The notes below the pieces were generated by a model, which did not search any database, was not told the DNA's origin, and worked only from the letters and a program-made list of their open reading frames with translations. This document shows, in pieces, positions 1 to 9,692 of a stretch of 64,000 bases of DNA. The stretch lies in assembly GCF_002196515.1 (NCBI RefSeq), contig NZ_CP018835.1, positions 310,001 to 374,000 on the forward strand. The letters run 5' to 3'. The DNA is from Vibrio gazogenes. GTDB taxonomy: Bacteria > Pseudomonadota > Gammaproteobacteria > Enterobacterales > Vibrionaceae. Numbering within the stretch: position 1 is the first letter of the stretch; the number at the start of each line of letters is the position of its first letter. Position numbers and translations under genes: made by a program.

Positions 1-2
1 CA

Positions 3-239
3 ACACATTTCCAGATCGAAGCAGACTACCCGATTGCAGTTCATAACCTATATACCCAGTATTTCGCTCAAACCCGTGATCATAATGAAATAATCGCAAA
101 AAGCGAATCACAGAGACAATCCCCCGAACAGGATGAACAAATAATCAGCGAACAAGCGCCTGATAACGGCAAATCCAGAGACTTCATACATGGATTTATG
201 GCCTTTTGTGTTAAGATTTGCGCCACTATTTTAATGTAG
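3..239 (+). CDS. 3' end of an unrecognised gene (partial)
   Basis: An open frame runs from the window edge to a TAG stop at 237-239 and encodes the last 78 residues of a protein. The tail is polar, rich in Glu, Gln and Ser, and ends in a short hydrophobic stretch. It stops 13 bp before the DUF2760 gene and reads the same way, so it is probably the first visible gene of that operon. I do not recognise the family. No start or domain is visible. Confidence 0.55.
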   Translation, partial: THFQIEADYPIAVHNLYTQYFAQTRDHNEIIAKSESQRQSPEQDEQIISEQAPDNGKSRDFIHGFMAFCVKICATILM

Positions 240-252
240 CAGAGAATTACAT

Positions 253-873
253 ATGACCTTCGATCTAAACACAATGCCGACGAGTTTCGACATGCTTCAT
301 GCCATTTTAGCCCTGTGTGCCATCGTTTTATTTATTTTAGTCATCAGCCGCCGGGCAAAAGTCGTCGAAAAAATTGTAGAGAAACCCGTCGAAACCGTCG
401 TTGAAAAACCGGTTGAAAAGATTGTCGAAGTCGAAAAAGTTGTTGAAGTCGAAAAAGTCGTGGAGAAAGTCGTTGAATCCAAACTGGCAACAGCACCAAC
501 GGACTCTGCCTTACAAATACTTGCTCTGTTCCAGAAAGAAGCCAGACTGGTCGATTTTCTCAATGAAGATATTATCCACTATTCCGATGAAGAAGTCGGT
601 GCCGCTGCACGCGTGATCCACAGCGGTGGTAAAAAAGTGCTCGATGACTATCTCTGTCTGCAACCGGTTCGCGATGAAGCAGAAGAAAGCAATATCACGA
701 TTGAAGCCGATTTCAACCCGCAAGCCATTCGTCTGACAGGACATGTCACCGGCAATGCACCTTATCAGGGGTTGTTGATTCACAAAGGCTGGCAAGTCAC
801 AGCGATCAATCTTCCTCAAACCGCACCAGACTATGATGCATCGATTATTGCGCCAGCAGAGGTGGAACTGTAA
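253..873 (+). CDS. DUF2760 family membrane-anchored coiled-coil protein
   Basis: 206 aa. Residues about 13-33 form one hydrophobic membrane segment. They are followed at about 36-77 by an almost pure Val-Glu-Lys repeat (units such as VVEK, IVEK, KPVE) that should form a long charged helix. The globular C-terminal half (about 85-206) matches what I know as DUF2760, a family usually found beside unusual Hsp70 genes. The stop codon overlaps the start of the next Hsp70 gene by one base (TAATG), so translation is probably coupled. Likely role (inference): membrane partner of the two downstream Hsp70-like proteins. The function is not known. Confidence 0.8.
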   Translation: MTFDLNTMPTSFDMLHAILALCAIVLFILVISRRAKVVEKIVEKPVETVVEKPVEKIVEVEKVVEVEKVVEKVVESKLATAPTDSALQILALFQKEARLVDFLNEDIIHYSDEEVGAAARVIHSGGKKVLDDYLCLQPVRDEAEESNITIEADFNPQAIRLTGHVTGNAPYQGLLIHKGWQVTAINLPQTAPDYDASIIAPAEVEL

Positions 874-2732
874 TGGAACAACATGCGCGTTACTGTGTCG
901 GTATCGATCTCGGAACCACTCATAGTGTGCTGTCTTATGTGGATATGCACGCTGAAACCCCGCAGGTTTCGGTATTATCTATTCCACAAATGACCGCACC
1001 GGGGACGGTTGAATCATTACCTCAGTTAGGCTCATTTATCTATCAGCCCCATGAACATGAAATGTCGCCCAGTTCGCGGATCCTCCCTTGGAGTGATGAG
1101 CCGCAAGCATTGGTCGGGGCAATCGCCCGCCAGTTGGGCAGCAAAACCCCGATTCGCCTCATCGCCAGTGCCAAATCGTGGCTGTGTCACGGTGGCGTCA
1201 ACCGCCGTGATGCGTTCTTACCGGCCGGCAGTCCGGATGATGTCAGTAAGCTGTCGCCACTACAGGCCAGCGAACTGTATCTTGAGCACTTGCAAAACGC
1301 CTGGAATCATCAGTTTCCTCAGTATCCTTTAGCCGAACAGGATGTCACCATTACGATTCCGGCCTCGTTTGACCCGGCAGCGCGTGACTTCACCGCAGAA
1401 GCCGCCAAAAATATCGGCCTCAACCGCCGGACACTGCTGGAAGAACCTCAAGCAGCACTCTATAGCTGGATTGATGCCAATGGTGAGTCATGGCGTGACC
1501 GTGTCAACGTCGGTGATGTGGTTTTGGTTGTCGATATCGGTGGCGGCACAACCGACTTATCGCTGGTTGAAGTCAAAGAAAGTGACGGACACTTGGTTCT
1601 GGAGCGGGTTGCGGTCGGTGAACATATTCTTCTGGGCGGGGACAATATGGATCTCGCCCTCGCCTATCGTCTGAAAATGAAGCTGGCGCAAAATGGTCAA
1701 GAACTGCAAGCGTGGCAAATTCAGGCGCTCACCCACGCTTGCCGTGATGCCAAAGAAGCCCTGCTTAATGATGCAGCGCTGGCTGCCGTACCAATTGTTG
1801 TACCAAGCAGAAGCTCGAAACTGTTCGGTTCGACGTTGAAAACCGAACTCACTCAACAAGATGTTCGCCAGACACTGGTTGATGGCTTTTTCCCCCAAGT
1901 CGGGGTTGATGAACTGCCTCAGCAAAGAGCCCGAGGCGCACTGACGCAAATGGGTCTGCCATATGCGCAAGATGCCGGAATCACTCGTCACATTGCAGCA
2001 TTTTTAACCAAGCAAGCAAATGCCGCCACTGACACGACAGATGCCATGATGCCATTTGGCGGAATTCCCGGTCTGGAAGCGGCCAGTACGCCAGCCTTTA
2101 TCCAACCCAGCGCGATTTTACTCAACGGTGGTGTGCTCAAATCAACACTACTGACCGAACGTTTGCTGACCACCATCAATCGCTGGCTGACCGACGCCGG
2201 GGCCGAACCCGCTCGTACCCTGACGGGTATTCACCTTGATCTGGCGGTGTCTCAGGGCGCTGCGTATTATGGTGCAGTCCGTCAGGGAAGCGGCGTCAGA
2301 ATTCGCGGCGGATTAGCCAGTGCTTATTATGTCGGGATTGAAAGTGCGATGCCGGCAATTCCGGGCATGGCACCACCGCTGGAAGCCATGTGCGTCGCCC
2401 CGTTCGGGATGGAAGAAGGCGCCTGTGTCATCATCAACCAGCGGGAATTCGGTTTGGTGATCGGTCAACCGGTTCACTTCCAGTTTTTCGGCTCAACAGT
2501 TCGGCGCGATGACTCAGCCGGCACTCATTTAGAGACGTGGTCTGGTGATGAACTCCAAGAACTGCCAGAGATTCAAGTGACACTCCCCGTCACCGAAGGG
2601 CGTAAAAACGGCCAGATTGTTCCGGTCACGCTCGCCGCCCGGGTAACCGAAGTGGGCACGTTGTATCTGGAAGCAATCGCCACCGATAACGGCCAGACAT
2701 GGCATGTCGAGTTTGATGTACGTGAAGGATAA
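873..2732 (+). CDS. Hsp70-family (DnaK/HscC-like) ATPase
   Basis: 619 aa. The actin-type ATPase fold is complete by eye: phosphate-1 motif GIDLGTTHS at about 10-18, phosphate-2 motif DIGGGTTDLS at about 217-226, and the adenosine-region LLNGG near 417. The segment after about 480 is short and lacks an EEVD tail, so this is not housekeeping DnaK. It is translationally coupled to DUF2760 upstream and lies 2 bp before a second, larger Hsp70 gene. Two adjacent Hsp70 paralogues with DUF2760 form a recognised but uncharacterised gene set. The substrate is unknown, and no dedicated J-protein or GrpE is visible here. Confidence 0.88.
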   Translation: MEQHARYCVGIDLGTTHSVLSYVDMHAETPQVSVLSIPQMTAPGTVESLPQLGSFIYQPHEHEMSPSSRILPWSDEPQALVGAIARQLGSKTPIRLIASAKSWLCHGGVNRRDAFLPAGSPDDVSKLSPLQASELYLEHLQNAWNHQFPQYPLAEQDVTITIPASFDPAARDFTAEAAKNIGLNRRTLLEEPQAALYSWIDANGESWRDRVNVGDVVLVVDIGGGTTDLSLVEVKESDGHLVLERVAVGEHILLGGDNMDLALAYRLKMKLAQNGQELQAWQIQALTHACRDAKEALLNDAALAAVPIVVPSRSSKLFGSTLKTELTQQDVRQTLVDGFFPQVGVDELPQQRARGALTQMGLPYAQDAGITRHIAAFLTKQANAATDTTDAMMPFGGIPGLEAASTPAFIQPSAILLNGGVLKSTLLTERLLTTINRWLTDAGAEPARTLTGIHLDLAVSQGAAYYGAVRQGSGVRIRGGLASAYYVGIESAMPAIPGMAPPLEAMCVAPFGMEEGACVIINQREFGLVIGQPVHFQFFGSTVRRDDSAGTHLETWSGDELQELPEIQVTLPVTEGRKNGQIVPVTLAARVTEVGTLYLEAIATDNGQTWHVEFDVREG

Positions 2733-2734
2733 CT

Positions 2735-5536
2735 ATGGCGACACAACATTATTTAGTCGGCATCGATTTGGGCACAACCAATACGGTTGTGGCCTATTGC
2801 GAGAACGGCCAGAATCTATCCGAATGTCCGATCCGGCTTTTTGAAATCGACCAACTCATCGGCCCCGGTGAAGTCGCCCGTCGGGCGACACTTCCCTCGT
2901 TTCGTTTTCATCCGGCACAAGGACAGCACCACCCGACGGATACCGAACTCCCTTGGACACATCAGCCGGTCGATGGTGATTTCACACCGGTAATTATCGG
3001 GGAATGGGCCAGAGAACTCGGTGCTCAGGTTGAAGGCCGACAGGTCGTCAGTGCTAAAAGCTGGTTGTCGCATCCTTCGGTTGATCGCTACGAAGCAATT
3101 TTACCCTGGGCCGGCACACAAGATGTCGAAAAAGTTTCTCCGCTCATCGCCAGCGCCAGTTATCTCAACCACATCCGTCAGGCGTGGAATTATCACCATC
3201 CGGCCGCCCCGCTCGAGCAACAGGACATTGTAGTCACCGTACCGGCTTCGTTTGATGAAAGCGCTCGGAAGCTGACACTGGAAGCGGCGGCACTGGCGGG
3301 GATGCCTCATGTCAAACTCCTTGAGGAGCCGCAGGCCGTTTGTTATGACTGGTATAATCGCTTCCAGTCTCAAGCAACCACACAGCTCAAAGATGTATCC
3401 GCGATTCTGATTTGCGATGTCGGTGGCGGCACAACCGATCTCAGCCTCATCTCGGCAACATTAGAACAGGATGCGTTGCAATTGGATCGGGTCGGGGTCG
3501 GAGAACATTTAATGCTCGGTGGGGATAACATCGATCTCGCACTGGCCCATCTTGCCGAGCAACAATTGACTCAGCAACATAATCAGACTCAAAAGCTTAG
3601 TTCGTCTCGCCTGAGTAAACTCATTCAGCAAACCCGAAGAACCAAAGAGAGCCTACTTGCGGCGCAGTCACCGGAATCAGCCAAAATTACCTTATTGGGC
3701 AGTGGTTCAAAACTTTTGGGAGGCACCAAAAGTATTCACCTCGATAAAACGCAAGTTCAGCAGATGGCACTGGATGGATTCTTTCCTCACACCACGCTCG
3801 ATACCCTGCCGACCCAGAGAAAAGGTGCGGTGCTTGAGTTCGGTCTGCCCTATGCTGCCGATCCTGCGATTACCAAACATATCGCCGCATTTCTGGCGCA
3901 GCATCCGACGTTAACCCGGACAACCGATCAACCGTCAGCCCCGCTTGGCCTCTTACTTAACGGTGGCGTTTTTAATAGCGCGCTAATTCAACAGCGGCTG
4001 ACGCAAGTGTTGTCGGACTGGACCGGACAACCGATTATCCTGCTCGACAATCCTCACCCCGATCTGGCTGTCGCGCTCGGTTCTGTCGGATATCTTAAGG
4101 CCTGCCGAGGCGCACAGCTGAAAATCGGTGGCGGTGCGGCACGGTCTTACTTTTTGCATTTAGAACAGCGTAAACAGAAAACGTCTCAGGCGCTCTGCCT
4201 GTTAGCCAAAGGCACCGATGAAGGCCACGAAATCCGCTTGTCGAGCCGTCGTTTTTCTCTCACCCTTGGCGAACCGGTGCGTTTTAACCTACTGACCTCA
4301 CGACATGATAGCCTCGGTGATGAGTCATCGATTCAAAACGGACAACTGGTCGATGTCGACCCCGACTATTTTTCACCATTACCGCCCTACATTACGTCAC
4401 TAGAACGGATGTCCGAGCAATCGCTGGCGGCCAATCAAAAAGATCGGGTTGAAGTATATCTCTCCACCCAGCTCACTCCAGTCGGCACCTTGCAGTTAGA
4501 ATGTGTTCAGGTCGATAACGAGCAACATCGCTGGCAGTTGGAGTTTGAAGTCCGTCATCAGTCACAGCATGAAGCCGCCACGTCATCGGATATTCCCGGG
4601 CTAGCTCAGGCCTGTGAACTGATTACCGGCTTATACAGTGGCAATAGAAACAGTGATCCTCAGGCCGATCCGCGGACACTGAATAAATCACTGACTCACT
4701 GGCTCGGTGAAAAAGATGGCTGGGATATCATCACCAACCGCCAGTTATTTGATCGATTGGATCAGGGTAAGAAAAGACGCCGACGCTCCGAAGCACACGA
4801 AAAAAACTGGCTGCGGCTGGCAGGATTCACCTTACGTCCGGGATTCGGTGATCCGGTCGATAGTTGGCGTATCGAGCAGATTTGGTCACTCTATTCGCAA
4901 GGCATTCAATTTCAGACCCACCAAAGCTGGAGTGACTGGTGGACTTTTTGGCGTCGGATTTGCGGTGGCCTCAATCAGGAACGACAAGAAACCATTTTGG
5001 CCGATATCGCCAAATACCTCCATCCCGGTGCACATAACAGCAGTAAACAGGCCAAAATAGCCCAGGAAAAAGGGTATGAAGCGATGGTTCGTCTGGCTGC
5101 TTCACTGGAGCACCTGGAAACGGAAGATAAGATCCTGTTGGCGAACTGGTTCATCAAACGGGCGTTGCGCCAGTCTCAATATGCACAAGCGCATTGGTGG
5201 GCGGTCGGCCGTCTGGCATCAAGAGTGCTACTTTATGGCAGCCAGCATAAAGTGATACCGAGCACCCAACTCAGTCACTGGTTAGCGGAATTACTGCAAC
5301 AAGATTGGAAAAAAGAGCCGATGATCGGGTTTGCAGCCATGATGATGTCCAGAAAAACCGGAGATCGGCAGATTGATATTGCTGATGCGCTGCGTACGGC
5401 TGTCACGGATAAACTCAAACAAAGCAAAGCGCCACAAAGCTGGCTTGCTCTCATTAATGAAGTCAGCCAAGTCTCTGAAAGTGACTCACAACGCATCTTC
5501 GGTGATACCCTGCCAAGTGGATTACTTTTACTTTAG
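2735..5536 (+). CDS. Large Hsp70-family protein with C-terminal DUF3731-like domain
   Basis: 933 aa. An N-terminal Hsp70 ATPase has GIDLGTTNT at about 9-17, DVGGGTTDLS at about 227-236 and LLNGGVFNS near 405. The substrate-binding-like part extends to about 590. A further ~340 residues with many Trp and Leu follow, which I associate with DUF3731, the extension typical of this Hsp70 subfamily. It starts 2 bp after the first Hsp70 gene, so the two are made together. A second full ATPase plus a unique tail suggests a heteromeric chaperone pair (inference). Confidence 0.85.
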   Translation: MATQHYLVGIDLGTTNTVVAYCENGQNLSECPIRLFEIDQLIGPGEVARRATLPSFRFHPAQGQHHPTDTELPWTHQPVDGDFTPVIIGEWARELGAQVEGRQVVSAKSWLSHPSVDRYEAILPWAGTQDVEKVSPLIASASYLNHIRQAWNYHHPAAPLEQQDIVVTVPASFDESARKLTLEAAALAGMPHVKLLEEPQAVCYDWYNRFQSQATTQLKDVSAILICDVGGGTTDLSLISATLEQDALQLDRVGVGEHLMLGGDNIDLALAHLAEQQLTQQHNQTQKLSSSRLSKLIQQTRRTKESLLAAQSPESAKITLLGSGSKLLGGTKSIHLDKTQVQQMALDGFFPHTTLDTLPTQRKGAVLEFGLPYAADPAITKHIAAFLAQHPTLTRTTDQPSAPLGLLLNGGVFNSALIQQRLTQVLSDWTGQPIILLDNPHPDLAVALGSVGYLKACRGAQLKIGGGAARSYFLHLEQRKQKTSQALCLLAKGTDEGHEIRLSSRRFSLTLGEPVRFNLLTSRHDSLGDESSIQNGQLVDVDPDYFSPLPPYITSLERMSEQSLAANQKDRVEVYLSTQLTPVGTLQLECVQVDNEQHRWQLEFEVRHQSQHEAATSSDIPGLAQACELITGLYSGNRNSDPQADPRTLNKSLTHWLGEKDGWDIITNRQLFDRLDQGKKRRRRSEAHEKNWLRLAGFTLRPGFGDPVDSWRIEQIWSLYSQGIQFQTHQSWSDWWTFWRRICGGLNQERQETILADIAKYLHPGAHNSSKQAKIAQEKGYEAMVRLAASLEHLETEDKILLANWFIKRALRQSQYAQAHWWAVGRLASRVLLYGSQHKVIPSTQLSHWLAELLQQDWKKEPMIGFAAMMMSRKTGDRQIDIADALRTAVTDKLKQSKAPQSWLALINEVSQVSESDSQRIFGDTLPSGLLLL

Positions 5537-5609
5537 CGTTCGCTATCCGTGGTCAATGCGCGATATGAATTGATGGTAGAAGTGGCAGATAGAGAAAAAC
5601 GATGACAGG

Positions 5610-5642
5610 CAGAAGAAAATCCGGGCGAATGACTTCGCCCGG
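5610..5642 (-). terminator. Rho-independent terminator of the CARDB gene
   Basis: A 9-bp perfect stem (CCGGGCGAA / TTCGCCCGG, 5621-5642) is followed on the minus strand by a T-rich run, 17 bp after the stop of the minus-strand gene at 5659. Confidence 0.8.
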
Positions 5643-5658
5643 AATCAGTCAATATGAC

Positions 5659-6327
5659 TTATTTGGCTGAATGACGTTTCAATAAATCTTCAACAACTTT
5701 GGTATTTTCTTCCACAACAGTCATACCTTCGATTTCAGGTACTCCTGCTCCCATGAAGATATCGCTACTCATTGTGCTGCGATCGATATAATTCACCGGT
5801 CCACTGGTGCTGAGTTGCGAAGACTGCTCAGCTTGTGCTTCAGCAACTTCAGCAGCGCTGTTAACAACTGTCAGACGTGCTGCTGCAACGTTGTTACTCT
5901 CATTCGTCTCTTTTACGACCTGACGATAATCGGCAGATAAGACAATCATGTAATTACCCGCAGAAAGTGATTTAGGAATAGTGAGCGTGAAGCTGTAACG
6001 TGCACCTGATGGTAGCGCAATCGGAATCTCACCGAAAAGTCCCAACGGCTGTCCATTCGCATCCGCCAGTAAAACGCCTAGCGTCGGAGCAGTCCCAGAG
6101 TTTTGAGGGCACCCTGTGGTAACAGTTGTTTCAACAGATACTTTGCCACCAGCGACAACGGTTCCCGGAGTGAGGCTTCCCGAAGCAATCAACCAGTCAG
6201 GTGCGGAACAACTTGCCACAGTAGGCGCATTGTCTACAGTTGCATGTTCTTGTGTTGAAGCCAATGCTGATTGACTGCTCAGGCCAACTGATGCGATAAG
6301 AGCAGCGAATATAGGTGTTAATTTCAT
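5659..6327 (-). CDS. Secreted CARDB-domain protein
   Basis: 222 aa. A Sec signal peptide covers residues 1-23 (charged start, hydrophobic core, ALA-S cleavage site). Residues about 45-155 form an Ig-like fold with the VKETNESNNVA signature of CARDB adhesion-type domains. Two cysteines (about 40 and 74) could form a disulfide. The tail is Ala/Glu-rich and ends in a basic helix. It is monocistronic, with its own terminator and an AT-rich upstream region of over 1 kb. The role is unknown; an extracellular or periplasmic binding protein is a fair guess. Confidence 0.75.
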   Translation of the reverse strand: MKLTPIFAALIASVGLSSQSALASTQEHATVDNAPTVASCSAPDWLIASGSLTPGTVVAGGKVSVETTVTTGCPQNSGTAPTLGVLLADANGQPLGLFGEIPIALPSGARYSFTLTIPKSLSAGNYMIVLSADYRQVVKETNESNNVAAARLTVVNSAAEVAEAQAEQSSQLSTSGPVNYIDRSTMSSDIFMGAGVPEIEGMTVVEENTKVVEDLLKRHSAK

Positions 6328-7419
6328 AATATTTCTTCCGTTTTTATAGGCTATTTAGTGAACATTAATTTCCTTTCAATAACGAAAGCCAAAATATATT
6401 CAAATTAAGTCATTAAATGAAATAATGCCTTATTTAAAAGGTACCCAATATGCTTGACATTAAAATTCAGCACACGGAGCAACAACATATAATTTTAACT
6501 TTCGCTTCCTTGTTATCTTTCTATATTACTCATCTATTTTAAAGACAAATAAAGCCGATATAGAATAAACAAGCAGGTATATTATGGCTGAAAATATACA
6601 CATCTCAACACTCAATGTTCAACTTGTTGTATAAAAAACCAAAAGAACATTAAAAATGAGAGCATGATCGAACAATATCTGAGATATTATTTATAATGAT
6701 ATGAACACTCGCCATCTTATTATTCAATCTAATATTAAAAGCACGATACCTTCTGTATGTATTCCATCAAATATAAACATTATCACTGTTATCGATGTGA
6801 TTTAATTTCGCCGATGAAATCAGCGTTTCATCCCATATTTTTCAGGATTAATTTAACTTATGGAATCAAGTGATGGCTCTATCGTCAGCATCTTTATCCA
6901 GCCCCTTAAAGATTTGCGCTCGTGCGAGATGCAGCTTGTTCTCAGCACAATCCGTGTTATGAGTGTAATCGTGCGAATGGGCGCATAGCTCGGTGCATGA
7001 TTTTCATCATGTGGATATAAAAGGAACAGCAACTTATTTTAGATGATAAAATATGACCACTGGATAAATAGAAGATAGGAAATAACAGGCAGCCTTCTCG
7101 GGTCAATAATACTTCCTTCATTTTGATTAAGCTTTTATTTTACTTGCAATTAAACTAAGAAATCATACATCAAAAAATATAACATCGATTTATAAAAACA
7201 GCTCAATAAACATCAACAGATAATAGTACACCACAAAATAACCCACCATCTCACATCAGTATCAATGTTAATTTACCTCACTAAATAAGCGCTGGCACGT
7301 TTAATATAAAATCATTTTTTATCATTTAATTATAATTATTATTACATTCATCACTTGATGTGGTTGATACCTCATTAAATATATTAATTCATTTTCATTC
7401 AACTTATACATCAGTCACT
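6328..7419. other. Gene-free AT-rich stretch
   Basis: No convincing ORF on either strand in about 1.1 kb. Most of it is very AT-rich. A short island at about 6890-7010 has higher GC but no reading frame. It probably holds the promoter of the CARDB gene and decayed DNA. I see no RNA gene. Confidence 0.6.
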
Positions 7420-7686
7420 ATATACCCAAGTAACCTCAAGATGCCGGATTCAGAGTGTCTTCAATCGGCGTCATTCAAGGAAAATGTCGGCAGGAATGGC
7501 CTTCCCATTTCAATGGCATTTGACGCAGAAAGGCGCCGATTGAAGCACTCCCGAAGGGCGAGTTCACTGAACTCAGAGACTGCGTTAGAGATTCTCGCCA
7601 TAGAATGACTATGACTCAAATCTCTGCCTTGCCTCTGAGCCCAGTGATTCTCGCTGAAACTGCATCTTGAGGTCATTTGGGTATAT
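7420..7686. mobile_element. MITE-like element with terminal inverted repeats
   Basis: The ends are inverted copies of each other for about 24 bp: ATATACCCAAGTAACCTCAA at 7420 and its imperfect reverse complement ending at 7686. The interior has 247 bp or less of sequence with higher GC than the flanks and no transposase. The ORFs inside are non-coding shadows. This fits a non-autonomous miniature transposon. Confidence 0.65.
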
Positions 7687-7807
7687 CAATAAAAACAAGT
7701 ATGATTTCTGGCTTTCACTTTTAGGCGATAGTACGGCCAATTTTGTTTCAAAATATGACAAACAAGCGCTTAGAATGACGAGTTACTCGATGGGATAAAA
7801 ATATCAT

Positions 7808-7857
7808 TCAAAAAATAACCCCACCTTTCAGATGAGCATCAATCCTGAAAGATGGGG
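7808..7857 (-). terminator. Terminator of queE-queC
   Basis: The inverted repeat CCCCACCTTTCAG / CTGAAAGATGGGG (7819-7857) is followed on the minus strand by TTATTTTTT. It lies about 65 bp past the queC stop. Confidence 0.8.
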
Positions 7858-7920
7858 CACTGAGGAAGGGCGCGATGACGCCTTAACAGCATTCATCGGA
7901 GCTTCGCTAAGAAAATGGTA

Positions 7921-8622
7921 TTATGCGTGCGTTTGAGTGGTCCGCTTATCCAAATAGGCTTGTTGGACGGCCTCTTGGTTATGCAGATATTCATCCAGCC
8001 CGGCTTGTCTTAGGTGACAGGAAGGACATTCACCGCAACCATCACCAATCACACCGTTATAGCATGTGAGCGTCTGGTTCCGGACTAACGCTAATGCATC
8101 ATAGTGGTCAGCCATTGCCCATGTTTCGGCTTTATTCAGCCACATCAACGGGGTCACAATACGCATCTCCCGATCCATTCCCTGCACCAGTGCACGATTC
8201 ATGGTTTGGATGAACGTATTCCGACAATCCGGATATCCTGAAAAGTCTGTTTCACACACACCGGTAATCACGGACTCAGCACCGATTTGATACGCATAAA
8301 TCCCCGCAAGTGTCAGGAATAAAATATTGCGGCCGGGCACAAATGAATTGGGTAATCCATTGTCCTGTAATTCATGAGAGACCGGAATATCGTCACGTGT
8401 CAGTGAGCTGATCGCTAATTCATTCAGCAAGCCGACATCCATCACTTTATGGGCTTTCACACCCAATTGAGCTGCTAATTGACGAGCAGTCTCAATCTCA
8501 AGCCGGTGCCGCTGTCCGTAATCAAACGTAATCGCATGGACTTCATCATAAGTTTGCAGCGCTTCAACAAGGCAAGTGGTCGAATCTTGTCCGCCACTAA
8601 AAACAACAACAGCTTTTTTCAT
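7921..8622 (-). CDS. queC: 7-cyano-7-deazaguanine synthase QueC
   Basis: 233 aa, normal length. QueC converts carboxydeazaguanine to preQ0 using ATP and ammonia in the queuosine pathway. It has the PP-loop ATP pyrophosphatase motif SGGQDSTT at about 9-16 and the C-terminal zinc cysteines (C...CGECPSC, about 187-202). It lies 9 bp after queE on the same strand, so queE-queC form an operon. The third de novo enzyme, QueD, is coded separately at 32.7-33.1 kb. Confidence 0.96.
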   Translation of the reverse strand: MKKAVVVFSGGQDSTTCLVEALQTYDEVHAITFDYGQRHRLEIETARQLAAQLGVKAHKVMDVGLLNELAISSLTRDDIPVSHELQDNGLPNSFVPGRNILFLTLAGIYAYQIGAESVITGVCETDFSGYPDCRNTFIQTMNRALVQGMDREMRIVTPLMWLNKAETWAMADHYDALALVRNQTLTCYNGVIGDGCGECPSCHLRQAGLDEYLHNQEAVQQAYLDKRTTQTHA

Positions 8623-8631
8623 AACAATTCC

Positions 8632-9306
8632 TCAGGCAATCGACAAGTATTTATGAGTCTGAATCGATAGACGCCAATTGCGTTCGATACACACCTCAAT
8701 ACATAACTCAGTCGCTCGTGGTTTCTGGCTAATCGGTTGTAAAGCAATGATTGTATCATCGGCAACCGGTGTCTGGTGCAGTAAATGATCGAGCTGCTCA
8801 ATATCCTTACGTGTCCCGACAGGATGCTTAATTTCGTTGGCTCGTCGCAATGCACCTTCCAGTACCGGTAAGCGACCTTTCATTGCTATTTTTGGTGACA
8901 CTGTCACCCATGTCTGAGCGGAAGCCAGAACGTCAGCCGTACCACTGGTTTCAATCTGACAACGACACCCGATCGCTTCAAAAGCTTCGGTTAACACGGT
9001 CAAATCATAAAGACACGGCTCTCCGCCTGTAATCACAATATGTTTCGCGGTATAACCTTGGCGATGATAACAATCGATGATCGCTTCTGCGCTCATTTGA
9101 CACCAAAGAGGACTATCCTGAGTTTTCACGATAATATCGTCAACAGACCGCTGATCCTGCGGCTCGGTAAACCAAGTATGCTTCGTGTCACACCAAGAAC
9201 ACCCGACCGGACACCCCTGTAATCGGACAAAAACAGCAGGTGCGCCCGTAAAGACACCCTCACCCTGGATAGTTTGAAAGATTTCATTGACTTTATAGAT
9301 ACTCAA
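8632..9306 (-). CDS. queE: 7-carboxy-7-deazaguanine synthase QueE (radical SAM)
   Basis: QueE rearranges carboxytetrahydropterin to carboxydeazaguanine, the step before QueC. It shows the family start region (YKVNEIFQTIQGEG) and the radical-SAM cysteines C-P-V-G-C-S-W-C at about 32-39. The open frame extends up to an ATG at 9330, but I prefer the TTG at 9306. That start has TTAGGA about 6 bp upstream and places the conserved N-terminus at the usual distance. First gene of queE-queC. Confidence 0.93.
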   Translation of the reverse strand: MSIYKVNEIFQTIQGEGVFTGAPAVFVRLQGCPVGCSWCDTKHTWFTEPQDQRSVDDIIVKTQDSPLWCQMSAEAIIDCYHRQGYTAKHIVITGGEPCLYDLTVLTEAFEAIGCRCQIETSGTADVLASAQTWVTVSPKIAMKGRLPVLEGALRRANEIKHPVGTRKDIEQLDHLLHQTPVADDTIIALQPISQKPRATELCIEVCIERNWRLSIQTHKYLSIA

Positions 9307-9528
9307 AATGAATCCTAATTCAGCGGTCATATTATGCGAGTCGCAGACCTTAATAGAAGCTTGTCAGAAGGTCAAATTAAACCCATGTCGTATTAACATA
9401 AAAATCAATGCGATAATCTACAATTATAATAAAATTCAAAAAGATACGCCTTTGTCCGATTTCTCCACTCACATACGGAGCGCCGCATTGAAACCATTGG
9501 ACGGGTGATTTCAAGCACATCCGGCATC

Positions 9529-9552
9529 GGTGTTTTATCGCGATAAAACACC
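9529..9552. promoter_or_regulatory. Perfect 24-bp palindrome between queE and a Cof phosphatase gene
   Basis: The half-site GGTGTTTTATCG is followed directly by its reverse complement. It lies in the divergent intergenic region, about 140 bp upstream of the phosphatase. The symmetry without a loop suits a dimeric repressor operator better than a terminator. The cognate protein is unknown. Confidence 0.45.
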
Positions 9553-9692
9553 ATCATGACACTGGATGTTATGCTTGTATTTGTGCTGAAACTCCCTCAT
9601 ATTGGTGCGTCTTGGGCAGTTATCCCACGGATAAAATCTCATGCCCCGTTTTATTTTTAGTCCCACATTTCTGAAGTTACCGGTGATAAATC

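Noticed and set aside
297..563. 88-aa minus-strand ORF opposite the Val-Glu-Lys repeat
   Set aside because: Its Phe-Ser-Thr repeats are simply the antisense of the coiled-coil repeat.
7360..7676. ORFs inside the MITE-like element on both strands
   Set aside because: They depend on the inverted repeats, have no ribosome site and no protein-like composition.
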